A stretch of DNA of 64,000 nt from Bartonella bacilliformis KC583. Lineage in GTDB: Bacteria > Pseudomonadota > Alphaproteobacteria > Rhizobiales > Rhizobiaceae. Made by a program: the position numbers and the translations under genes. Positions 9,422 through 16,416 of this stretch are shown one piece after another (the first letter of the stretch is position 1; each line of letters begins with the position of its first letter). The notes beneath the pieces were generated by a model. It saw only the letters and a program-made list of their open reading frames with translations, had not been told where the DNA came from and did not search any database. The DNA lies in the NCBI RefSeq assembly GCF_000015445.1, contig NC_008783.1, positions 503,001 to 567,000 on the forward strand, read 5' to 3'.

Positions 9422-10513
9422 TTAGCCATCCTCTTTATGCAGCAAAAAAGAGATTCCTAAAAATAATGCAATGATAACTGGTACCCACGCTGCGATAATT
9501 GGTGGGATGTATCCGGCATTGCCAAAAGCTCGAACGAGTACAGAAATTACATAGAGTACGAAGCCAGCAATGACGCCACTAAGGATTAATTTTCCAGATT
9601 GTTCAAGACGTGTAAATTTTAATGATACCGTTGCTGCAATAAGGGTCATCGCCACAAGTAATGCTGGTAACGCAATCAATGATTGTAAATACATATCAAA
9701 TTTATTAGCAGAATAACCAAAGGATCGTGCAACTGCAATCTTTTTTGGTAATTTATAGAATGAAGTTGTTGCAGGATCAGCTAAATATTCAGTCAAGAAT
9801 TCTGGTTTTAGATTCGTTTCGATCCAAAATTCAGCAAATTTCTCTGGAATATGACCTGTTTTGTAGATTGTTCCATGAGTTAAAAACCAAGCACTATTTG
9901 TTAATGTCGCTTTTTGAGCATGGATCCAGTTCTTAATTGTTGCATCCTCGTTATATTGTACAAAGATTGCATTGATGAGAGAAAGGCCTTCATCTGTGAT
10001 TGATTTAGCACCAATAGTTGTTGTTCCTAAATCTGTATGTTGCGTAAACCATGGAATACGATGATTATTGAGAGAAGTTTGAACATTATTACTGTGCCAT
10101 TCAGCTATTATTTTTTCTGCTTGGGAATATCCCCATGCAGCAAATGGATTAAAGAGAAAAATCGCGACTAATCCGAGGAAAAAAGCTCCAAAGCATGCAG
10201 GCATGAGAAACTGCCATGCGGAAACACCTATTGAACGAGCGATAACAAGCTCAAATTTTCGGTTCAGAGAGATGAGCATTGTTATTGCAGAAAATAATGC
10301 AATGAAGGGAAAGAGTTGTTGCATGATAAGAGGAATGCGCAGAAATGAGATGAGAAGTGCACCCTTTGTTGTGTAATGGGGCAGAGAGGTTAGTCGACTA
10401 GAATTTTCTATAAAATCAATTAAAAAGGCAAGTATAAAAGCACCTAGCAAAAAATAGCAGGTTATTCTGAGGTATTGTATGAAAAAATATCGTCCAAGAA
10501 TCCATCTAATCAT
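9422..10513 (-). CDS. lptG: LPS export ABC transporter permease LptG
   Basis: A 363-residue inner-membrane permease that, with LptF and the LptB ATPase, extracts LPS from the inner membrane and pushes it along the Lpt bridge. It has the YjgP/YjgQ layout: two N-terminal membrane helices pairs, a periplasmic beta-jellyroll of about 150 residues, and two to three C-terminal helices ending near ISFLLHKEDG. Its ATG overlaps the lptF stop by 4 bases. lptB is not in this window. Confidence 0.93.
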   Translation of the reverse strand: MIRWILGRYFFIQYLRITCYFLLGAFILAFLIDFIENSSRLTSLPHYTTKGALLISFLRIPLIMQQLFPFIALFSAITMLISLNRKFELVIARSIGVSAWQFLMPACFGAFFLGLVAIFLFNPFAAWGYSQAEKIIAEWHSNNVQTSLNNHRIPWFTQHTDLGTTTIGAKSITDEGLSLINAIFVQYNEDATIKNWIHAQKATLTNSAWFLTHGTIYKTGHIPEKFAEFWIETNLKPEFLTEYLADPATTSFYKLPKKIAVARSFGYSANKFDMYLQSLIALPALLVAMTLIAATVSLKFTRLEQSGKLILSGVIAGFVLYVISVLVRAFGNAGYIPPIIAAWVPVIIALFLGISFLLHKEDG

Positions 10514-11700
10514 AACAATTTATCCGAGGAATATTGAGATTTTCGATGTCCAAATATTCCTATTATTTTCTGAAAAATGGTTCGAATGGTATCATTAAAT
10601 TTTGCAAAAAAATCCATTTTACGGTTTATCAATAATCTGAAAAAGATGAGTATACTTGTTCCTAGTGGCGTTATATAGAGTAGTGGGATGTAAGCAAGGT
10701 TATTTTCTGTTTTTTCGACGAAAAAATATCTTACTAAGTAAATGAGCAAGGAAAAAATAATCGCAAAAAAAGTTGTAGATATGCGTGCTTGCCGATATGA
10801 GCGCGCATCTCCTGCTGCAGCCACTGCAATTAATGCGAAAACAATAGGATATAACCACTCTGTGAGTCGTCGATGAAACTCGGCTTTATATTGGAGTGGT
10901 TGACGCTGATAGTTAGGATCATCTGGATCAGGGCGATATAAGTAAGAAAGAGGTCTGTCTTTAGGATAAATTGTGGGGATTCTATCATTCGGGATAAATT
11001 CGCTAAGATTAAAGGTGTAGGAGCTGAATTTAATAATCGAAACGCTATCATTTTGATGATTGAGCCGCTTTATTTCACCATTATTAAGAACTAAAATATT
11101 CCCACTTTTATTGCTAACAATTGCTCCTTTGGTTGCATAATAAAGAAGGTCAATTTTAGGGTCACGCTGGTCTGCAATGAAAAGGCGCCCAATGGTTCCA
11201 TCTGGATACCGTTCACCTATTCCTATATAAAGATTATTCGTTAATTTTTGAAAGCTTCCTTCATGAATAAACAGATTAATGAGATCAGAATGAGCACTTG
11301 CTAACATTTCTCGCATATGAAGACGCGCTTGGGGTGCAACAAAATTAGTGATAAAAAAAGATGCGCATGAAGCAAGAATAGCAAGAAAAAGAATTGGTTT
11401 CCAAATAGTAGTTTTGGGAATACCAGAGGCGCTAATAATCGTTAATTCTGAATCTTGATTCATTCTTGAAAGGGTGGTGATAATGGCAATCATTAACGCA
11501 AATGGGATGACAAGAGAAATGACAGAAGGAATTAATAAAGACGAGAAGTATAAAGCTGTTAAGAATGTTTGTCCACTTGTTGTGAGAAAATTAATGCGTG
11601 CAAGGATTTGTACTGTCCAAATAATGCAAACTGTTGCAGTTATAACAGCGCTAAATAAAATAAAAATACGCTTTAGGATGTATAACTCAAGAATACGCAT
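10510..11700 (-). CDS. lptF: LPS export ABC transporter permease LptF
   Basis: A 396-residue YjgP/YjgQ-family permease, the partner of LptG. N-terminal helices (IFILFSAVITATVCIIWTVQ and the SLVIPFALMIAIITTLSRM region) precede the periplasmic domain; C-terminal helices follow from WLYPIVFALIAVAAAGDA. RMNQDSELTIISASG is the coupling-helix region typical of the family. It is the first gene of the lptF-lptG-lptD-surA-pdxA-rsmA series. The promoter should lie in 11701-11850. A weak TTGACC / TATCTA pair with 15-base spacing (minus strand, 11736-11762) is the best candidate but is unconvincing. Confidence 0.93.
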   Translation of the reverse strand: MRILELYILKRIFILFSAVITATVCIIWTVQILARINFLTTSGQTFLTALYFSSLLIPSVISLVIPFALMIAIITTLSRMNQDSELTIISASGIPKTTIWKPILFLAILASCASFFITNFVAPQARLHMREMLASAHSDLINLFIHEGSFQKLTNNLYIGIGERYPDGTIGRLFIADQRDPKIDLLYYATKGAIVSNKSGNILVLNNGEIKRLNHQNDSVSIIKFSSYTFNLSEFIPNDRIPTIYPKDRPLSYLYRPDPDDPNYQRQPLQYKAEFHRRLTEWLYPIVFALIAVAAAGDARSYRQARISTTFFAIIFSLLIYLVRYFFVEKTENNLAYIPLLYITPLGTSILIFFRLLINRKMDFFAKFNDTIRTIFQKIIGIFGHRKSQYSSDKLL

Positions 11701-12076
11701 AGGTTGGACGACACCCTCAATTTTTAACTTTAAAATAGATACACTAAAACATGTTAGGTCAAGATGTATAATGACAATTTAGAACAGTCTTTATGCGTGA
11801 GTGTTTCCTCTTATGAACCAGGAGGAACCTTAATTGATCTTGATTATAATATTTAAGTGTGGTGCACAAGAAAGTTAAAAAGATAGAATATTTTTTGTTA
11901 ATTTTAAAAATTATGCTTCTTTTTTTTTGTCATTTTAACATATTGAACGAAAAACAATATCTACGATAAAGGAAAAAAGCATTGTATTTTAAGTTATCTC
12001 GTCTCATGTGAGAAATATGAAAATATTTTAAAGGATGTTGGCTTTTTTGATGAGATGAAGAGTGGTGAAAATTAAG
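11701..12076. other. Divergent spacer between lptF and holC
   Basis: 376 bases of AT-rich DNA between divergent genes; it must hold the promoters for both. No coding remnant was recognised. In related Rhizobiales, as I recall, a leucyl aminopeptidase gene (pepA) stands between lptF and holC; nothing like it is visible here. Confidence 0.6.
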
Positions 12077-12526
12077 ATGGTCGATATTCTTTTTTATCAT
12101 TTAACACAGTCAACGCCGGAAAATGTTTTGCCGGTGCTTGTAGAACGTGCACTGAATAACTTTGATAGAGTAACAATACAGTGTATCAACGAAGAAAGAC
12201 GCGATGCTATGGATAAGCATTTATGGGTTTATGCTGATGGTGCGTTTATTGGACACGGAACTGAATGTGATGAATATCCAGATTTACAACCTGTATTTCT
12301 TACCACAGGGAATGAAAATCCGAATAATTCTACAATACGCTTTCTTATAGAGGGAGCGGTTTGTTCTGATATTCATAGTTATCAACGGTTAGTGGTTATG
12401 TTTGATAGTCGTGATGAGACACAGTTAAATACTGCTCGTGCGCAATGGAAAAATTATAAAGCACAAAACCATAATGTAACTTATTGGCAGCAGACAGAAG
12501 ATCGCTCTTGGAAAAAGAAAGCGTGA
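12077..12526 (+). CDS. holC: DNA polymerase III chi subunit
   Basis: A 149-residue HolC family protein. Chi links the clamp loader to single-stranded-DNA-binding protein at the replication fork. Family features are the start MVDILFYHLTQS, ALNNFDRVTIQC, the WVYADGAFIGHG-type segment, QPVFLTT, and the C-terminal RAQWKNYKAQNHNVTYW. Start chosen at ATG 12077, which matches the family N-terminus; GTG codons at 12062 and 12065 are in frame and possible. The stop codon overlaps the start of a small membrane protein (TGATG), so the three genes 12077-12961 form a coupled unit. Confidence 0.9.
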   Translation: MVDILFYHLTQSTPENVLPVLVERALNNFDRVTIQCINEERRDAMDKHLWVYADGAFIGHGTECDEYPDLQPVFLTTGNENPNNSTIRFLIEGAVCSDIHSYQRLVVMFDSRDETQLNTARAQWKNYKAQNHNVTYWQQTEDRSWKKKA

Positions 12527-12705
12527 TGCATATAACATCTTTTATTTTGATTTTTATCGGTATTATAGGGATGATGAAGCCAGAGCTCTTTATTATGGAG
12601 GGATCAGGAGGAGGTCGTTGGGTTTTTATTGTAATTTTTCTTCTGGGGGCAACAAAAATATGGCCTATAACCAAAATGTTCGAACGGAATAACAATAGTG
12701 ATTGA
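12526..12705 (+). CDS. Small membrane protein, coupled to holC
   Basis: A 59-residue protein of unknown function with two hydrophobic segments (ITSFILIFIGIIGMM and WVFIVIFLLGATKIW) separated by a Gly-rich MEGSGGGR turn, suggesting a hairpin in the inner membrane. The ATG overlaps the holC TGA and no separate Shine-Dalgarno is needed if translation is coupled. The end overlaps the next ORF by 8 bases. The tight packing and lack of stop codons support a real gene. I do not recognise a family. Confidence 0.6.
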   Translation: MHITSFILIFIGIIGMMKPELFIMEGSGGGRWVFIVIFLLGATKIWPITKMFERNNNSD

Positions 12706-12961
12706 TCAAATTTTTCTGAGTATTTGGGCAGTAGCGTTAGCTTTTTTTTGTGTTTCATGGTTAGGCACAACGCATATTTTATCACGAATATTCTCTGTGA
12801 CTTACATTGGTATGGTTGTTGATATTTTATTCTTTTTTCTTTGTGTGTTTTTTGCTTGGTTATTGTGGTGGAGTGTGCCGCAACCTATATCTTTAAAAAT
12901 GAAATTGGCAGTATCTTTACCGCCAACATTAATTTTGTTGTTTTTCATAATTTCTAATTAG
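12698..12961 (+). CDS. Small polytopic membrane protein, function unknown
   Basis: An 87-residue, very hydrophobic protein from a GTG start, with about three to four membrane segments (QIFLSIWAVALAFFCVSWLG, IFSVTYIGMVVDILFFFLCV continuing into FFAWLLWWS, and LPPTLILLFFII). It overlaps the preceding 59-residue protein by 8 bases, which suggests coupled expression with holC. There is no recognisable motif. It could be a gene fragment, but the reading frame is open throughout and ends in a normal stop. Confidence 0.5.
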   Translation: MIDQIFLSIWAVALAFFCVSWLGTTHILSRIFSVTYIGMVVDILFFFLCVFFAWLLWWSVPQPISLKMKLAVSLPPTLILLFFIISN

Positions 12962-13532
12962 ATATTTCTTCATTTTTAAAACCAACGTGAGCAATATTGA
13001 AATGTTGCACCAGGTGTTTTGCAATGCAAGGTATAGCGGATGAGCTTACGATCTTAAATAAATTCAAGGGTTACAGGTGCATCTGTGTGTTGAATTATCT
13101 TCAAAGGTAGTAAAAAAATTGATTTATGGTTATCAGTATATGCTGTTTTTAGAGGCATATTAAGGGATGAGAGTATATTGGCTCTTTGATTTTCATAAAG
13201 AGGGTGCCTGTTTTCAAGTATGACATTTCAGTGATTGGAAAATTCTTTTTGAGAAGACAAAAGTATATTTTGTCATAATAGACTATCAATTTTGTTACAT
13301 ATTGTATTTAATTTCCTATGTGATGAAGAGTTTTTGAAAGCATTTATTGTTCAAATAATATAAGTGTTATTGTATATTCGTTATTAAGCAAAAAATACTT
13401 TATGAAATAAAAAGATATTTTTAAAAAACCAATAAGTTTATTAAAATTAATTGCAATTATTAGTTGAAATTTAATTGCGTAGAACTACCTACATTTGATG
13501 TTTGTGTGAGCAACTAAGAGTAGGGTAAAGCT
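12962..13532. other. AT-rich spacer before autotransporter 1
   Basis: 571 bases without a convincing gene. On the minus strand, around 13160-12965, a short stretch reads like protein (LLPLKIIQHTDAPVTLEF, then one stop, then RKLIRYTLHCKTPGATFQYC) and may be a gene remnant I cannot identify. A terminator-like hairpin lies at 13182-13215. The promoter of the autotransporter should lie in the last 200 bases; a sequence AAATACTTTATGAAAT at 13393-13408 resembles the direct repeat before the second autotransporter. Confidence 0.5.
13182..13215 (+). terminator. Possible terminator after the holC cluster
   Basis: CTCTTT (13182-13187) pairs with AAAGAG (13197-13202) across a 9-base loop and is followed by a short T-rich stretch. 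The stem is weak and it lies 220 bases after the last gene. Confidence 0.3.
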
Positions 13533-15980
13533 ATGCAGTATAAGTGGAAATTAAGTTATTGGGTATTGATGGTCAGTAGTTGTCTTGTACAACCTACAAG
13601 TGCGTCAGATTGGTGTGATGTCGTGCCTCCTGAAAGTGATGTTAGATATCGTCAATATGACTGTAAGGTAAAAAAAACAGGAGAACTTATACATGTTCAA
13701 GAAACTGAAGAAGGTATGATTATAATCAAACCCTATGATAAATTAACCTATTTTGGTGGTTATTATGGTGTTGATAATGCATTAATTATTATCGATGACG
13801 GAAAAATTTTGAAAGATTCTATATTAGCCGGTGGGAATGTAGCTAATATTTCTCATGAAGAATCTGATATACCTAATAATGAGAAAAATTCCCCAGGAAA
13901 ATCTGTTAATGTTATAGTTAAAGATGAAGGAAAACTTTACGTTAATAAAGGTGGTATGAGTAAGAATACAGTGATTGATCGTGGTGGGAGTGAGCTTGTT
14001 GAAGCTACCGGTGGTCTGCAAGGTGTTTCTAAGAATGCTACTGTTAAAAAAGACGGGTGGCAAATAATTGATCAGGGAGGGAAATCAGAAGGAGCTCAAA
14101 TTTATGGTGGTAAACAGGTTATTTTGGGTGAAGGCCTTGTTGGTGATAAAGACACGAGCAGTAGTGCTTATGATACAGTGATTTATAGTGATGGGGAAAC
14201 ATTAGGGGAGCAGAAGGTATATGATGGGGGGATAGCTCAGAATACGAAAATTATGAACGGTGGAGTTCAAGAGGTTGCTAAAGTAGGTCCGAAAGAAATA
14301 AAAGGTGGTTTTGTTCAAAATACCGAAGTTTTTGGTGGTGGTAAGCAGTATGTGTCAGCAGGGGGATCTGCTGAGAGTGTAACTTTAAATGAAACCGCTA
14401 TGCAGGCGATATATTCCGGTGGATTTGTGAAAGATCTAACGATCAATAATGAAGCAAGCTCATGGGTATATGGTGGTGCAACATTAGCAGGGAGAGTAGA
14501 AATTAATCACAATGGATCTATCTACCTATATGCGGGGAATGACGAGCATCACACCAAGGTAGAAAATGTTATTTTAAATGGAAGAAATGCAACATTATTC
14601 TCTGTTGGTACAAAGGAGGATAACGATTTTACTCAGATTGAGAATTTGAGTGGCACTGGAATTGTTCAGTTTATCCTCTCTGGGGATAATGATAAACATT
14701 ATTCTCAGCTTCATGTTAAGAATCTCTTAGGTAATTTAAATTTTATGTTCAATACCACCATTGCAACTAGTCGTGGTGATTATCTCGTTGTTGAAAATGG
14801 TCAAGGAAAGCATACAGTCAGTGTTTTTGATTCAGGTGTTGAAATTACACAACCTCAATCACAAACGCATGATTTAATTACTGATAAAAGTGGAGGAGCT
14901 GATTTTACGTTGGTAAATTTATCTGGTGCAAAGATTAATGCTGTTGATGGTGGAACTTATGTATACGGCCTGCAAAAGAGAGAGCATGAAAATGCAAAGA
15001 TTTGGTATTTGGCTGCAAAATTTAAGCCAGAACCAGAGCCAAGTCCTCAGCCAAGTCCAGATCCTTTAACGACTCCATCGACAGATGCACTATTGTCTAT
15101 AGGAGTCACACCGCAGCTTATTTTTCATACTGAATTACAAACTTTGCGTGCTGATAGAGGCATTTTAGACAGAACTAAGAAGAATACTGCTCTGTGGAGT
15201 TATGTTCTAAGGGGTAAAGAACGCCTTGCTACAGGTCATACGCATTTTGATCTTGATCAAACAGGTGTTGTGTTGGGTACTGATGTATTGAGAGAGCTGA
15301 CAAGTGGAGATTTGTTTATTGGTGGTTTTGGTAGTTATGATCACGCGCATATTGCACATGCACGCAAGGGCGTCAGTAATGTAGATGTTTATGGCGCAGG
15401 AATATATGCAACCTATTTTGATCAAGAAGGATGGTATGTGGATAGCATTTTGAAATATAATTACTACCAGAATAATCTTAGAGCTTTTTCTACAAATTCT
15501 GAAAAAATAGAGGGAGACTATCAACAGTCAGCATTCGGAACATCCTTTGAAGCGGGTTATCGTTTTCAGATAGAGCATAATAGTTGGGTACAACCTTATG
15601 GTCAGTTAACATGGTTGCAGGTTGAAAACAAGAATATCAGGCTTTCGAATGGTATGATCGGCGATATAGGCTCTGCTACATCATTGCAAAGTGCTTTGGG
15701 TCTATTTATAGGGCGTGACTTTACTATTAAGGAAAACACTCAAGTAACAACTTATATTGCAGCATCTTGGTTACGTGAGTATATTGATAATAATTATGTG
15801 ACGATTAATAAACAGAATAAGTTTATAACTGATTTATCAGGGAATACTGGGAAATTTGGACTTGGTTTGAAAGGTTCAGTAAGTGATAATTTAACGCTTT
15901 ATGCAGAAGCAAATTATCTTAAAGGGAGTAAGAGGAAACAATCGGTTTCTGGTTTATTAGGTGTGCGCTATAATTTTTAG
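13533..15980 (+). CDS. Autotransporter adhesin-like protein 1 (type Va, AIDA-like repeats)
   Basis: An 815-residue classical autotransporter. It has a signal peptide (residues 1-25, WVLMVSSCLVQPTSA-S), a short N-terminal region with two cysteines, and a passenger with degenerate AIDA/pertactin-type repeats (about 128-305; recurring GG...T.V..GG.Q.V). A beta-helix region (about 330-480) precedes a Pro-rich linker PEPEPSPQPSPDP (about 500-513). The C-terminal barrel (about 519-815) ends in VRYNF, the terminal aromatic used by the BAM complex. It is paralogous to the next gene, most strongly in the barrel. Bartonella carries families of such proteins (Iba-type autotransporters, and the secreted angiogenic factor BafA is an autotransporter passenger); which one this is cannot be decided here. 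No protease or lipase motif was seen in the passenger. Confidence 0.92.
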   Translation: MQYKWKLSYWVLMVSSCLVQPTSASDWCDVVPPESDVRYRQYDCKVKKTGELIHVQETEEGMIIIKPYDKLTYFGGYYGVDNALIIIDDGKILKDSILAGGNVANISHEESDIPNNEKNSPGKSVNVIVKDEGKLYVNKGGMSKNTVIDRGGSELVEATGGLQGVSKNATVKKDGWQIIDQGGKSEGAQIYGGKQVILGEGLVGDKDTSSSAYDTVIYSDGETLGEQKVYDGGIAQNTKIMNGGVQEVAKVGPKEIKGGFVQNTEVFGGGKQYVSAGGSAESVTLNETAMQAIYSGGFVKDLTINNEASSWVYGGATLAGRVEINHNGSIYLYAGNDEHHTKVENVILNGRNATLFSVGTKEDNDFTQIENLSGTGIVQFILSGDNDKHYSQLHVKNLLGNLNFMFNTTIATSRGDYLVVENGQGKHTVSVFDSGVEITQPQSQTHDLITDKSGGADFTLVNLSGAKINAVDGGTYVYGLQKREHENAKIWYLAAKFKPEPEPSPQPSPDPLTTPSTDALLSIGVTPQLIFHTELQTLRADRGILDRTKKNTALWSYVLRGKERLATGHTHFDLDQTGVVLGTDVLRELTSGDLFIGGFGSYDHAHIAHARKGVSNVDVYGAGIYATYFDQEGWYVDSILKYNYYQNNLRAFSTNSEKIEGDYQQSAFGTSFEAGYRFQIEHNSWVQPYGQLTWLQVENKNIRLSNGMIGDIGSATSLQSALGLFIGRDFTIKENTQVTTYIAASWLREYIDNNYVTINKQNKFITDLSGNTGKFGLGLKGSVSDNLTLYAEANYLKGSKRKQSVSGLLGVRYNF

Positions 15981-16009
15981 AAGTGCGTAAAAATTGAAAA
16001 TATAAATAT

Positions 16010-16076
16010 CCTTTGATCACGATTAGAAATGTTGCTGTTTTTAAGCTTGATATTTCAGTGATCAGAGGGTTTTTTT
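16010..16076 (+). terminator. Probable terminator of autotransporter 1
   Basis: CCTTTGATCAC (16010-16020) pairs, with one G-U, to GTGATCAGAGG (16058-16068) across a 37-base loop, followed by a run of seven T. The long loop is unusual but the T-run is strong. Confidence 0.6.
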
Positions 16077-16307
16077 ATTATAAATTCTTGAGAGGATTCT
16101 CTTGATAATCACATAGCGTTGGGTAAGATCATACACTGTTGTGTCAGTGAGATACTTCTGCTTAGCTTATATAAATAACTTCATTTTGTATTTTATTTAA
16201 ATGAAGACGTAATATGTATATTTTAATGAGTTCAGTTCGATTTCTTTACTGTAAGTAATTATTTAATCTTGTTTTGCTTTTTGAAAACCATTTATGTACG
16301 GCTCTTA

Positions 16308-16357
16308 AAATACATTATGATATTAATTTGCAATATTAAATACATTATGATATTAAT
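16308..16357 (+). repeat. Two direct 20-bp repeats, 30-bp period, upstream of autotransporter 2
   Basis: AAATACATTATGATATTAAT occurs exactly at 16308-16327 and again at 16338-16357. The 30-base period is close to three helical turns, which would put both copies on the same face of the DNA. The second copy ends 59 bases before the GTG start. This is the layout expected for a pair of operator sites, but it could also be a simple tandem duplication. Confidence 0.9.
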
Positions 16358-16416
16358 GAGAAAAATGAACAAGGGGATATCAATGTATAATAATTGTTAG
16401 CTTGGGAGTCTGGGTT

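Larger units (their letters stand above)
15981..16416. other. Spacer between the two autotransporter genes
   Basis: 436 bases of AT-rich DNA. It holds a terminator for the first autotransporter (16010-16076) and, near the second gene, a 20-base direct repeat (16308-16357). No coding remnant was seen. Confidence 0.7.

Noticed and set aside
11474..11782. 102-codon plus-strand ORF overlapping the lptF start
   Set aside because: Antisense to well-supported lptF codons, composition not protein-like.
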